Below, piece by piece: positions 25,643 to 36,812 of a DNA stretch of 64,000 bases; within the stretch, counting starts at the first letter, position 1, and the number at the start of each line of letters is the position of its first letter. Source of the stretch: Candidatus Roseilinea sp. (GTDB lineage Bacteria > Chloroflexota > Anaerolineae > J036 > Brachytrichaceae); contig JANWYN010000072.1 of NCBI GenBank assembly GCA_025055235.1, positions 1 to 64,000 of the forward strand, read 5' to 3'. The notes beneath the pieces were generated by a model, which did not search any database, had not been told where the DNA came from, and saw only the letters and a list, made by a program, of their open reading frames with translations. A program made the position numbers and the translations under genes.

Positions 25643-26758
25643 ATGACGAAGAAGTCGAGCAAACTGGGCGGGCTGCGCGCCGCCGCCAATCGCAAGGTGC
25701 GCGTTGCGATCATCGGCGTGGGCAATTGCGCCAGCTCGCTGGTGCAAGGCGTGTATTACTACCGCAATGCCAAGCCCGAGGACAAGGTGCCTGGCTTGAT
25801 GCATGTGCAACTGGGCGACTATCACGTGGGCGACATCGAATTCACGGCTGCGTTCGATATTGACGTGAACAAAGTTGGCAAGGATCTAAGCGAGGCCATC
25901 TTCACCGCGCCCAACAACACCTACAAGTTCTGCGACGTGCCCTACACCGGCTGCTGCGTACATCGCGGCATGACGCACGATGGCCTGGGCAAGTATCTCT
26001 CGCAGGTGATCAAGAAAGCACCGGGCGAGACCAGCGACGTAGTTAAAATCCTCAAGGACACGCAGACCGACGTCGTGGTCAATTATCTGCCGGTCGGCAG
26101 CGAGGAAGCAACCAAGTGGTATGTAGAGCAAGTGCTGCAGGCCGGCTGCGCCTTTGTGAACTGCATCCCTGTCTTCATCGCGCGTGAGCCCTATTGGCAG
26201 CGGCGCTTTCGCGAGCGCAACTTGCCTATCATCGGTGATGACATCAAGAGCCAGGTCGGCGCGACGATCACCCATCGCATGTTGGCGCGCTTGTTCGTCG
26301 AGCGCGGCGTCCGCATTGACCGCACCTACCAGCTCAACTTTGGCGGCAACACCGACTTCATGAACATGCTCGAGCGCGAGCGGTTGGAGAGCAAGAAGAT
26401 CAGCAAGACCAACGCCGTCACCTCACAGATCCCCTACGAGATTCCCGAGGAGAACATCCATGTCGGCCCGAGCGACTACGTGCCGTGGCTCACCGACCGC
26501 AAGTGGGCTTACATCCGCATGGAGGGCACGACTTTCGGCGACGTGCCGCTGAGCGTCGAACTCAAGCTCGAGGTGTGGGACAGCCCGAACAGCGCCGGCG
26601 TGGTGATTGACGCCGTGCGCTGCGCCAAGATCGCGCTCGACCGCGGCATCAGCGGTGCGCTGCTCGGGCCGTCGTCCTACTTCATGAAGTCGCCGCCGGA
26701 GCAATACACCGATGACGAAGCGCGCGACAAGGTCGAGGCGTTCATCCGAGGCGAGTAG
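25643..26758 (+). CDS. ino1: myo-Inositol-1-phosphate synthase
   Basis: This 371-aa enzyme converts glucose 6-phosphate to inositol 1-phosphate using NAD. It is the compact bacterial/archaeal type. Visible landmarks are the NAD motif [33 protein letters not shown], and the highly conserved [10 protein letters not shown] and [30 protein letters not shown] is followed by [15 protein letters not shown]. The start has GAGGAACC upstream. The next gene is a CDP-alcohol phosphotransferase, so the product most likely goes into phosphatidylinositol-type lipids. Confidence 0.93.
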   Translation: MTKKSSKLGGLRAAANRKVRVAIIGVGNCASSLVQGVYYYRNAKPEDKVPGLMHVQLGDYHVGDIEFTAAFDIDVNKVGKDLSEAIFTAPNNTYKFCDVPYTGCCVHRGMTHDGLGKYLSQVIKKAPGETSDVVKILKDTQTDVVVNYLPVGSEEATKWYVEQVLQAGCAFVNCIPVFIAREPYWQRRFRERNLPIIGDDIKSQVGATITHRMLARLFVERGVRIDRTYQLNFGGNTDFMNMLERERLESKKISKTNAVTSQIPYEIPEENIHVGPSDYVPWLTDRKWAYIRMEGTTFGDVPLSVELKLEVWDSPNSAGVVIDAVRCAKIALDRGISGALLGPSSYFMKSPPEQYTDDEARDKVEAFIRGE

Positions 26759-26860
26759 CTCAGAGGTCAGGGATGAAGGGCCAGGGATCAGGATTAGCAT
26801 GCTGCGACGATCCCTGATCCCCGACCCCTGACTCCTGATCCCTGACCCCTGACCCCTGAT
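26759..26860 (+). repeat. Intercistronic foldback of CCCTGA words
   Basis: The gap between the inositol phosphate synthase and the phosphotransferase consists of GGTCAGGGATGAAGGGCCAG-type words on the left and ATCCCTGATCCCCGACCCCTG-type words on the right, which are reverse complementary. It ends directly at the next start codon, so the start lacks a normal ribosome-binding site. Confidence 0.75.
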
Positions 26861-27454
26861 ATGGAAGCCTGGGCGCGCAAGCATCTCAGCCCGCTGCTCG
26901 ACCCGCTGGTGGATGCGCTGGCGCGCACCGGCGTTTCGCCCAACGCGCTCACGCTCGTCGGCTTTCTGATCAATGTCGTTGCCGGCATGCTCATCGCCGT
27001 CGGCCAGCCGTTTTGGGGCGGGATAGTAATGGCCGTGATCGGCATGCCGTTGGACGCTGTAGATGGCGCAGTGGCGCGCAAGCTGGGCCGGCAGACCAAG
27101 TTCGGCGCGTTCTTCGATTCGACGCTCGACCGGCTGGCCGAGGGCGCGCTGCTGGCCGGCCTGGGCTATTACTTCGCCGCGCGCGGCGATGCCCTCTTTG
27201 TGGTTGTCACATTCGCGGCGCTGGTCGGCTCGTTCATGGTGAGCTACACGCGCGCCCGTGCCGAAGGGCTGGGCCTGGAATGCAAGGTGGGCTTGTTCAG
27301 CCGGTTCGGGCGCTTCCTGCTCCTGACCGCCGGTCTGTTGCTATCGCCGGTCCTTACAGTGTCGCTCGTCATTCTGGTCTGGGCGCTGGTGATCCTGACC
27401 GCCTATACCACCATAGAGCGCATCGTCCACGTTCATCGCGAGACGCGGTCGTGA
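26861..27454 (+). CDS. CDP-alcohol phosphatidyltransferase, probable phosphatidylinositol-phosphate synthase
   Basis: This 197-aa membrane enzyme has the full signature DxxDGxxARxxxxxxxxGxxxDxxxD as DAVDGAVARKLG, then KFGAFFDSTLDR (residues about 66-93). Several hydrophobic helices follow (TVSLVILVWALVILTAY last). Because it directly follows the inositol-1-phosphate synthase, the acceptor is most likely inositol 1-phosphate, giving phosphatidylinositol phosphate as in actinobacterial PgsA1. Glycerol phosphate (PgsA) remains possible. The last 31 bases are duplicated at 30901-30931. Confidence 0.87.
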   Translation: MEAWARKHLSPLLDPLVDALARTGVSPNALTLVGFLINVVAGMLIAVGQPFWGGIVMAVIGMPLDAVDGAVARKLGRQTKFGAFFDSTLDRLAEGALLAGLGYYFAARGDALFVVVTFAALVGSFMVSYTRARAEGLGLECKVGLFSRFGRFLLLTAGLLLSPVLTVSLVILVWALVILTAYTTIERIVHVHRETRS

Positions 27455-27509
27455 GCGTGGAAGGCGCGCGAGAGGCGTTACATTCGCCTAGTTAGGCGAT
27501 TGCATCGGC

Positions 27510-28400
27510 TCATCCTTTGACGGCCCCGGCAACCAGCCCGCGAATGAAGTAGCGTTGGCCGAGCAGGTATGCGATCAGCATCGGCACGCTGGCCAGCAGC
27601 ATACCGGCCATCGCGACAGGGACATCGTTGTTGTAGCGTGAGCCGAACACCGTGATGCCTACCATGAGCGTGCGCAGCTCGTCGCGCGGCAACAACACCA
27701 GCGCGATGAGCAGATCGTTCCACACCCACAGCCCATTGACGATGACCAGCGTGACAAGCGCCGGCGCCGATAGCGGCGTCATGATTTGTAACAGGATCGT
27801 CAACGATGATGCGCCGTCGATGAGCGCCGACTCCACCAGCTCGTGTGGGATAGAACGGAAGAAGTTAGTCAGCAGGTAGATCGAAAAGGGCGTTACCAAG
27901 CCAGCATACACGAGCGCGGCGCCGGGGTATGTGCTGATGAGACGTACATTTGCCAGAAACAAGAACAGCGGTACCAGCATCACTACCGGGGGTAGGACCA
28001 TGAGCGCCGTGTTAAGCGCAAGGAAGGAATGTCCACCGCGAAATTGCATTCGCGCGATCGCAAACGCGGCCGGTGCCGACACGGTGAGCGATAGGGCAAC
28101 GGCGCCGATCGCCAGAATGCTGCTGTTGAGAAACCACAATAAGAAACGCCCACCGCGCATAGCCACGTCGAAGTTTTCGAGCGTAAGGGGATTCGGTAGA
28201 CTGAACTTACTGAGTGAGTAAGCCTCCGGCGTCTTGAGCGCCGTGACCATCATGAAGTAGGCGGGTAGCAATACCAATAGGCTGGCAGCGATCAGGATTG
28301 CCTGACGCGCGATGCGTTCCCAGGGGAACGAACGGCTGTGTTTCTGCGCCGACGTTGCGATAGGTTGGGCCGAGTCGAGGGGCGTTGGAGCAGCGTTCAT
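27510..28400 (-). CDS. ABC sugar transporter permease, MalG/UgpE type
   Basis: This 296-aa permease starts at MNAAPTPLDSAQ (ATG 28400), overlapping the stop of the upstream permease (ATGA). Hydrophobic helices begin with LIAASLLVLLPAYFMMV. The EAA loop is ESALIDGASS then IMTPLSAP. The protein ends RYFIRGLVAGAVKG, the standard MalG-type C-terminus. It is the last gene of a three-gene cassette (binding protein, MalF type, MalG type) and has no ATPase gene beside it. Confidence 0.92.
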   Translation of the reverse strand: MNAAPTPLDSAQPIATSAQKHSRSFPWERIARQAILIAASLLVLLPAYFMMVTALKTPEAYSLSKFSLPNPLTLENFDVAMRGGRFLLWFLNSSILAIGAVALSLTVSAPAAFAIARMQFRGGHSFLALNTALMVLPPVVMLVPLFLFLANVRLISTYPGAALVYAGLVTPFSIYLLTNFFRSIPHELVESALIDGASSLTILLQIMTPLSAPALVTLVIVNGLWVWNDLLIALVLLPRDELRTLMVGITVFGSRYNNDVPVAMAGMLLASVPMLIAYLLGQRYFIRGLVAGAVKG

Positions 28401-29272
28401 GTGCGATCCTCTTCCAGTGCTTGTGCCCGTAAACGAAAGAGCGGAATGGTGAGCGCCAGAGTAAACAGAAACAAGATGACTGCGACCGCCGACGCTACGC
28501 CGGGCAGGGCGTTGCGAAAGGCGAAGTTGTACAAATACATCTCGATGACGATGGTCGCGTTCCCTGGCCCGCCACGCGTCATCACGTAGACGTAGGAGAA
28601 CACCCACGCCAGCATGGTAATGATGCTGACTACGATGTAGAACTCGATCACGCCGCGCAACTGCGGAATGGTGACGTAAATGGCGCGCTGCCACCAATTC
28701 GCGCCATCAATTCGCGCCGCCTCGGTGACTTCCTCGTTGAGACTTTGCAGCCGCGCCAGAAAGAGTGTCATGCCAAACCCAACTTCGCGCCAAATGATCA
28801 CCCCCATCACGCTCCACAGCGCCAGACCGGCACTGCCCAGCCAATCTAACGCCAGCGCGCGCAGCCCGATGGCGCGCAGGATTTCATTGATGACGCCGTT
28901 GAGCTGCAGCATGTTGCTGAACACCACCCCGATCAACGGCACGGCCAGGATATATGGCAGAAAGAGTAGAGTGCGATACAGCGGCCAGAAGCGAGGTCTC
29001 TCGTAAAGCAAGATCGCCAGCAGTAGGCCAATCCCCAGCAGGATCGGTACTGCGAGCAATAGCTGCGCATTGTGCGCGACGGACAAATGAAAGACCGAGT
29101 CGTTCAGCACCTGCCGGTAGTTCTCCAGCCCGACGAAAGGCCCGCTGGCACCGCGGATACGCCGGACGCTGAAGTCGAAGATGGCAATCAGCGGGTATCC
29201 GAACGTGAACGCCAGCAGCAGAGCCGCTGGCGTTAGATACAGATAGGGCACGAAGCGCGACGTGCGTAACAT
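28397..29272 (-). CDS. ABC sugar transporter permease, MalF/UgpA type
   Basis: This 291-aa permease starts MLRTSRFVPYLYLTPAALLL, the usual short cytoplasmic tail and first helix. The EAA loop reads EAARIDGANWWQRAIYVTIP. It starts 7 bases after the binding-protein stop and overlaps the next permease by four bases, so the three genes are one transcription unit. Substrate is probably an oligosaccharide or polyol. Confidence 0.92.
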   Translation of the reverse strand: MLRTSRFVPYLYLTPAALLLAFTFGYPLIAIFDFSVRRIRGASGPFVGLENYRQVLNDSVFHLSVAHNAQLLLAVPILLGIGLLLAILLYERPRFWPLYRTLLFLPYILAVPLIGVVFSNMLQLNGVINEILRAIGLRALALDWLGSAGLALWSVMGVIIWREVGFGMTLFLARLQSLNEEVTEAARIDGANWWQRAIYVTIPQLRGVIEFYIVVSIITMLAWVFSYVYVMTRGGPGNATIVIEMYLYNFAFRNALPGVASAVAVILFLFTLALTIPLFRLRAQALEEDRT

Positions 29273-29279
29273 GCCTTAG

Positions 29280-30692
29280 TTATAACTTGAGCTCGGTCGC
29301 CCACTGCCGATATTTCTCGACCATGTCCGGGTTCTGCGCGATCCACTTCTGGGTGACCTCGTAGGCGTTTTGTCCTGCCTGCTCCCCGTTGTATTCCCCG
29401 GCGATGATCTTCTGCGAGTTCACGAACATCGCATCGGTCCAGAACAGTGTGGGCATGAGGTTGGAGACGTAGGGCACGTTGTCGCCGTGCATCCATTCCT
29501 GCCAGATCTGCTTGATCACCGGATCGGTGATGACCGAGCCATCCCAGTTCGCATTGGCGGGCAACTGCTTGACCTGTTCCCAAAGTGCGCTAACCCGTTC
29601 TGGGCGGTTGAGGAAGATCAAAAAGTCGGCAGCGATGCGCTTGTGCTTGCTTTGCGATGAAATGCCCAAGCCCTGCGTATCTGCAAGCGGCTTGCCGGCC
29701 ATTTTGCCTTTGCCGAAAACCGGCATGACCATGACGCCGACTTTGTCTGCACCCAGAAGCGATTGCATTTTAGGCACCAGCGGCCCGACGATGATCGTAA
29801 TCGCGCCTTTGCCCGCGCCGAACAGGTCAATCCCAGGATATAGGTCTATCGAGTTCAGATCGTCGTTCAAGTAGCCGGCCTTCCAGAGCGCCTCGAGTCT
29901 GGCCCAGGGTTCCCAGTGGAGCGGGTCGCGCCAATCACGCGCGCCGATGAACAAGTCAATCGCCTCGCCGGCCGAATCTAAGTTTTGTGTCAGGCTGTGC
30001 CCGAGGAACCATTCTCCCCATGGGCCGTCTTTCAGGCCGCCTACGACCGGGATTACCCCGCTGGCCTTCAGCCGATCGCAGGCATTCAAGAACTCGTCCC
30101 ATGTCTTCGGAGGTTGGTCGGCGTTCAAACCGGCTCGGTCGAACATCTCCTTGTTATACGCCCACATGTAAGGTACGGCATACCACCCAAGCCGGTACTG
30201 CTTGCCTCCGAATATGCTGAGCGATGTGGCGTTTGACGCTTTCAACAATTCCTCGGGAATCCAGTCGTTTAGCGGCTCTACATAGCCCAGCCATACGCTC
30301 TCCATGTGGTAGATGCCGTTCCACAGGTACTGAATATCGGGAGCGTTGTTCGCCGCCGAAGCGGTCTGAAACTCCGAGACCACCACGGTCGTGTCTTGCA
30401 GTGTAGGAATGACCTTGTGACCGGTTTCCTTCTCGAAAAGAGCGATGCTACCTTTCAGCCAGTTTTCGAGTCCGGGCGCCTCCTGTTCGCCCCACCAAGA
30501 CATCCTGAGTTCGACGCCACCTGCAGAAGATGGAGAAGTTCCTGCGGTAGCTGTTGCTTGGGCAGGCGGCTGCGCCGGCGATGGTGTGGCAGATGGGGCG
30601 CAAGCGGCCAGCGCTAACAGAGGAAAGCTTCCTCCAGCTACTTTCAAGAAGCGTCGTCGTGAAAGGGAGAGTTTGCTAGCCGTTCTCATCAT
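29280..30692 (-). CDS. ABC sugar transporter substrate-binding lipoprotein
   Basis: This 470-aa family-1 solute-binding protein has a Tat-type SRRRFLKVAGG motif, a hydrophobic core, and the lipobox LAAC, followed by a Pro/Ala/Thr linker. The mature part starts VELRMSWWGEQEAPGLENWL and has AFEKETG-like text (LFEKETGHKVIP), WDEFLNACDRLKASG, and a typical C-terminal helix. The start at 30692 (MMRTASK) has GGAG seven bases upstream; the TTG four codons earlier is rejected. It heads the transporter cassette. Confidence 0.93.
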   Translation of the reverse strand: MMRTASKLSLSRRRFLKVAGGSFPLLALAACAPSATPSPAQPPAQATATAGTSPSSAGGVELRMSWWGEQEAPGLENWLKGSIALFEKETGHKVIPTLQDTTVVVSEFQTASAANNAPDIQYLWNGIYHMESVWLGYVEPLNDWIPEELLKASNATSLSIFGGKQYRLGWYAVPYMWAYNKEMFDRAGLNADQPPKTWDEFLNACDRLKASGVIPVVGGLKDGPWGEWFLGHSLTQNLDSAGEAIDLFIGARDWRDPLHWEPWARLEALWKAGYLNDDLNSIDLYPGIDLFGAGKGAITIIVGPLVPKMQSLLGADKVGVMVMPVFGKGKMAGKPLADTQGLGISSQSKHKRIAADFLIFLNRPERVSALWEQVKQLPANANWDGSVITDPVIKQIWQEWMHGDNVPYVSNLMPTLFWTDAMFVNSQKIIAGEYNGEQAGQNAYEVTQKWIAQNPDMVEKYRQWATELKL

Positions 30693-30752
30693 TTTTGGCT
30701 CCAATGCTTAGGGCAAATTCTTCATGGGAAGCTAGTCTGGGTAGCGACGCGA

Positions 30753-30784
30753 ATTATAGCGATGCCCCAGCGTCTCTGCGCTGG
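30753..30784 (-). promoter_or_regulatory. Promoter and operator-like palindrome of the sugar ABC cassette
   Basis: On the minus strand TATAAT lies at 30753-30758. Nine bases upstream is CCAGCG-N6-CGCTGG (30767-30784), a perfect 6-bp inverted repeat. Its 18-bp size and place between -35 and -10 positions fit a LacI-type operator, but no regulator gene is adjacent. Confidence 0.4.
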
Positions 30785-30900
30785 TTGCGATGATTCAAAT
30801 GAACCGTTTTGACTGGTACGCGCGCCTTAACCGGTCCTCCGCTCCGCTGTCGCGATAGTCTGTGAATGGGTAGCATTGACCTTCGATACCACCCATCTTC

Positions 30901-30964
30901 GAGCGCATCGTCCACGTCCATCGCGAGACGCAAGACGCGAGACGCGAGACGTAAGACGCAAAGC
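30901..30964 (+). repeat. 31-bp duplicate of a gene 3' end plus AAGACGC-word repeat
   Basis: 30901-30931 repeats 27416-27446 (end of the CDP-alcohol phosphotransferase gene) with one mismatch; weaker likeness continues upstream (ATACCACC). From 30926 onward GAGACGCAAGACGCGAGACG words continue to the stop codon of the patatin gene at 30965. The two copies flank the whole ABC cassette on the minus strand. Confidence 0.7.
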
Positions 30965-31969
30965 TCACACCGCGCTCCTCCGCTTCACTGGCTTAATAAT
31001 CACTTCGTTCTTGGCCGGCGCGTTGCGCGGCAGTTGCGATGGGGCGAGTTCGAGCGTTTTCTCGCCGGCGGGCGGAGTGAGCAGTGCGTCCCAGTTTAGC
31101 TTGGCAGCTGCGGCCTTGCCGATCTCCACCAGGCGCGGGATGGCGCCGATGTCGTCCATGCCGATTTCCTGCGGCAACTGCACGTTCAGGCGCACCAGGT
31201 GCAGGCCCTGCGTGGCATAGTGTCGCTGCACGAGCTGCGTTTGCTGCGCTGCCGGCTCGTCCAGCAGTTCGCCGACGATCCACTGCACCCACTCGATCAG
31301 GTTAGATGGGTCGTATTGGGTCTTGTAGAAGCCCGTGCCGAGCGACACGACCGTCGTCTCGGCGATGGGGTATTTGCCCGCCGGCATGTAGTGAAAGGCC
31401 TCGACGCACGCCTGGTAGCACGGGTTGCCGGCGATGCCGATGCCGCCGTCCACGCATGCGCCGATGCCCGGCACGCGCCAGGGCTCGAAGAATGTCGGCG
31501 CGGCGGAGGATGCGGCGACGCAATCCACCAGGCGCAGCTTGCCGGTGAGTTGCTCGTTGGCCGGATTGTCCTTGACGAAGTAGAACGGCTTGCCGTCGCG
31601 CACGCGCATCGCCGTGAACATCACGTCAACAGGCAGCTCGTTCAGGATGGGGTTGCCGAGGAACTCCTTGAGCAGCTTCACCAGCGGCGCAGTGCGGTAT
31701 TTGAACGAGCCGAGGCTGATGATCCAATCCAGCGGGTTGCGGCGGAAGGCACGATCGCCCAGCTCGATATAGAGCTGGAGGCAACGCTCGGCGGATAGCC
31801 CGCGGGCCAGGCCGGCGCCGATGATCGCGCCGGTGGACGTGCCGGCCATGAACGAAAAGAACTCGCGCGCCGGTTGCTTGAGCTGCTTCTCCAGCTCCAC
31901 CAGCGCGCACAATGGAATGATGCCCCGGATGCCACCGCCGTCAATGGCGAGGATGCGCTTGCGAGCCAT
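30965..31969 (-). CDS. Patatin-like phospholipase
   Basis: This 334-aa protein has the patatin oxyanion motif GGGIRG (residues 11-16), the nucleophile in GTSTG (about 44-48) and the dyad Asp in DGG (about 174). It therefore should be an active acyl hydrolase acting on phospholipids or other acyl esters. No signal peptide is present. The start at 31969 has AAGGAGG upstream. The C-terminal third has no assigned domain. It is followed downstream by the duplicated 31-bp segment. Confidence 0.9.
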   Translation of the reverse strand: MARKRILAIDGGGIRGIIPLCALVELEKQLKQPAREFFSFMAGTSTGAIIGAGLARGLSAERCLQLYIELGDRAFRRNPLDWIISLGSFKYRTAPLVKLLKEFLGNPILNELPVDVMFTAMRVRDGKPFYFVKDNPANEQLTGKLRLVDCVAASSAAPTFFEPWRVPGIGACVDGGIGIAGNPCYQACVEAFHYMPAGKYPIAETTVVSLGTGFYKTQYDPSNLIEWVQWIVGELLDEPAAQQTQLVQRHYATQGLHLVRLNVQLPQEIGMDDIGAIPRLVEIGKAAAAKLNWDALLTPPAGEKTLELAPSQLPRNAPAKNEVIIKPVKRRSAV

Positions 31970-31983
31970 GGTTGCCTCCTTGG

Positions 31984-32976
31984 TCAGCGAAATTCGTCTG
32001 CGGTGTGTTGCGTTATCGCACCGGCAGTCCCATTGCCTGTTTGGACGATCCCCTCGCGCAGCCGCTGGATGTCGCGCAGAGGCGACGCGCCGAAGAGCCT
32101 TTTGTATTCCCGGTTGAAATGCGAGGCGTCTTGGTAGCCGACGCGATAGGCAGCGTTGGCGGCGGGGAGGCGCTCCTCGATCATCAACCGCCGTGCCTCC
32201 TGTAAACGCAATTGCTTCTGAAATTGAAGCGGCGTCATGCCGGTCACGGTTTTGAAGTAATGGTGGAAGCCGGAGACGCTCATGCCCACCTCGCGGGCGA
32301 GTTGTTCGACGCGCAACGGTTGATCGAAATGGCAGCGGATGCGCGTGATGGCCCGCGCGATGTGAGGCGTGTAGCCTCCCACGACGGCGAGATGCTGGAG
32401 GCGTGCGCCTTGGTCGCCCACCAGGAGGCGATAGACGATCTCTCGCGTGATCAGTGGCATCAGCACGTGCACTTCAGCGGCAGGCGCATCTACCAGCCGG
32501 ACGAGCCGCACAACCGCATCCAGCAGCGCCCCGTCCAGCGAGCTGACATCCACAGCGCCGGCATCGCTGCGCTCCAGAGTGCTCACGACGCCACTTTCGG
32601 CCATCACCGAGCCAACCAGCGCGGGCGAGAGCGTCAGGCTCAAGCTGAGATACGGTCGCGCCGGCGATGCCTCCAGCACCCGGCTTACGCCGGGCAGCTC
32701 GACCGTGACGAGCAGGTAGTGATAAGGATCGTAGCGGTAATGGCGGTCGCCCAGGAATAGCTCTTTGCTGCCTTGCGCGATGACGCAAAAGGCCGGCTTG
32801 TTCACGCTATGAACTAACCCGCGGGTCGCCGAGAGGCGAAACAGGTGAAGCCCCGGCAGCGGCTGGATGGCGCCATCCTCACGAATCGCGTGCGCGACGC
32901 GTTCTACAAGCTCCTCGCGGTTGGCCTGCACCTGCTGCGCCGAGCGCTCTGCTTGGCGATGTTGAACCTGCTGCAT
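31984..32976 (-). CDS. AraC-family transcriptional regulator
   Basis: This 330-aa regulator has an AraC_N-type cupin domain (residues about 30-190, with SVNKPAFCVIAQGSKELFLG and PYHYLLVTVELP) and a C-terminal double helix-turn-helix domain (VEQLAREVGMSVSGFHHYFK, VGYQDASHFNREYKRLFG). ATG 32976 with GAGAAGG upstream is preferred over the longer TTG start. It is divergent from an aldo/keto reductase operon, as is very common for this subfamily, so that operon is its probable target, induced by some small aldehyde or related molecule. It lies 14 bases upstream of the patatin gene and may be co-transcribed with it. Confidence 0.9.
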   Translation of the reverse strand: MQQVQHRQAERSAQQVQANREELVERVAHAIREDGAIQPLPGLHLFRLSATRGLVHSVNKPAFCVIAQGSKELFLGDRHYRYDPYHYLLVTVELPGVSRVLEASPARPYLSLSLTLSPALVGSVMAESGVVSTLERSDAGAVDVSSLDGALLDAVVRLVRLVDAPAAEVHVLMPLITREIVYRLLVGDQGARLQHLAVVGGYTPHIARAITRIRCHFDQPLRVEQLAREVGMSVSGFHHYFKTVTGMTPLQFQKQLRLQEARRLMIEERLPAANAAYRVGYQDASHFNREYKRLFGASPLRDIQRLREGIVQTGNGTAGAITQHTADEFR

Positions 32977-34404
<1,428 letters not shown>

Positions 34405-34440
34405 GCGACGGAGGGGTGTAGGCAGATTATCCGAAGATGA

Positions 34441-35328
<888 letters not shown>

Positions 35329-35342
35329 ATAAGGCGGTCGTG

Positions 35343-35969
35343 ATGCACAAAGCTGGATTGGTCATCGGCATCAGCCGCAGCATCGGAATCTTGCTCTCAA
35401 TGATCCTGGTTGCTGCTTGTGCGCCGATGCCGGCGCCGGCATCGCTGCCGGCCACTGCGTCGCCGGCGTCTGAGGCGACCGCGTCCGAACCAACTGAGGT
35501 CGCCGCAACCGTTGAACCCGCTACCGCACTGTCCAACGCATCGCCGACGCCATCCTCCGCGGAAGGAGCGACGCCTATGCCTGCAGACCAATCATCCAAC
35601 GGTGAAACACATATACGGGTGGTCTTCGGAGACACGGTGCTGACTGCGCGGCTCTGGGATAACGCTACGTCGCGCGACTTGATCGCCCAGCTCCCGCTGA
35701 AGCTGACCTTCAGCGACTATGGCCGGCAGGAGAAACTCGCCACATTACCTCGCAAGCTTTCACTAGAGGGCGTGCCTGCCGGTGACGACCCGCTGCCGGG
35801 CGAGATTGGCTACTACGCGCCGGCCGGCGTCATCGTTTTTTACTACGAGGATGTCAGCTACTTCACTGGCATCGTTCGGCTCGGCCGATTCGACAGTGGC
35901 ATGGACGCCATCAACGCCCTCATCGGCCAGACTGGCGACTTTGAGGCGACCATTGAGCTCGCGGACTGA
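35343..35969 (+). CDS. Lipoprotein with cyclophilin-like domain
   Basis: This 208-aa protein has a signal peptide ending in the lipobox LVAAC, an Ala/Thr/Pro/Ser-rich linker (residues about 25-85), and a C-terminal domain (about 93-205). That domain matches the bacterial cyclophilin-like fold family: IRVVFGDTVLTARLWDN, AQLPLKLTFSDYGRQEKLAT, GEIGYYAPAGVIVFYYEDVS, VRLGRF. These domains usually lack isomerase residues, and their role is unclear. In many genomes they accompany aldo/keto reductases, as here. Confidence 0.85.
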   Translation: MHKAGLVIGISRSIGILLSMILVAACAPMPAPASLPATASPASEATASEPTEVAATVEPATALSNASPTPSSAEGATPMPADQSSNGETHIRVVFGDTVLTARLWDNATSRDLIAQLPLKLTFSDYGRQEKLATLPRKLSLEGVPAGDDPLPGEIGYYAPAGVIVFYYEDVSYFTGIVRLGRFDSGMDAINALIGQTGDFEATIELAD

Positions 35970-36032
35970 TTCTTCTATGTGACAAGTGCAAGAGGAAGCT
36001 CACGCACGTTGGACTGCAAATCTCATCTAGAA

Positions 36033-36812
36033 ATGGCGAGGATTTTCATCACCGGCTCGGCCGACGGCCTGGGCCAACTGGCAGCGAGTGCGCTGGTCGC
36101 GCAAGGCCATGAGGTCGTCTTGCACGCGCGCAACCCGGAACGCGCCCGGCATGCACGCCAACAAGCCCCCGGAGCCGTGCATGCCCTTGTAGGCGACCTG
36201 TCCGATGTAGAGGAGATCAAACGCCTCGCCGAAGAAGCCAACGCTTCCGGGCCATTCGACGCCGTGATTCACAACGCCGGCGTCTATCGGGCGCCGGCGC
36301 GCGAGGTGTTCATCGTCAACACCCTGGCGCCCTACATCCTCACTTGCCTGATGCAAAAGCCCAAGCGGTTGATTTACCTGAGTTCAGGCATGCATCTGCA
36401 GGGCCGCGCCGACCTCGAACGGCTCGCTAGGGATCAGAGCCGCGTCAGTTATTCCGATTCGAAGCTCTATGTGACGATGCTTTGTATGGCGGTGGCGCGC
36501 AGGTGGCCGGGGGTGTATGCCAACGCCGTTGATCCGGGCTGGGTGCCTACCAAAATGGGCGGCCCCAACGCGCCGGACGATCTCCACAAGGGATATGAGA
36601 CCCAGGTATGGCTGGCGGTGAGCGACGACAGCGCGGCGAGGGTAAGCGGCCGGTATTTCCACCATCGGCAAGCAAGACCATACAACCCACAGGCCGGCGA
36701 CGTCGCGCTGCAAGAGCGATTGCTGAACATTTGCGGAGGAATCACGGGTGTTCCCTTCCCCGAACCGGTTTCGTCGGATGAAGGGCAACGCCTATTGGGA
36801 GAAAACCCATGA
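36033..36812 (+). CDS. Short-chain dehydrogenase/reductase family protein
   Basis: This 259-aa SDR has the cofactor motif TGSADGLG (residues 8-15), HNAG, the strand ending LSSGMHLQG, and Tyr-x-x-x-Lys as YSDSK. VDPGWVPTKMGG is typical of the family. It lacks the standard C-terminal VDGG sequence, as in retinol-dehydrogenase-like SDRs. Its stop overlaps the next start (ATGA), linking it to the DUF2255 gene. Confidence 0.88.
   Translation: MARIFITGSADGLGQLAASALVAQGHEVVLHARNPERARHARQQAPGAVHALVGDLSDVEEIKRLAEEANASGPFDAVIHNAGVYRAPAREVFIVNTLAPYILTCLMQKPKRLIYLSSGMHLQGRADLERLARDQSRVSYSDSKLYVTMLCMAVARRWPGVYANAVDPGWVPTKMGGPNAPDDLHKGYETQVWLAVSDDSAARVSGRYFHHRQARPYNPQAGDVALQERLLNICGGITGVPFPEPVSSDEGQRLLGENP

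Noticed and set aside
27416-30931. Integrase attachment site duplication
   Set aside because: No integrase or tRNA gene is present, and the copies differ by a mismatch with further diverged flanks; a recombination duplicate is the safer reading.
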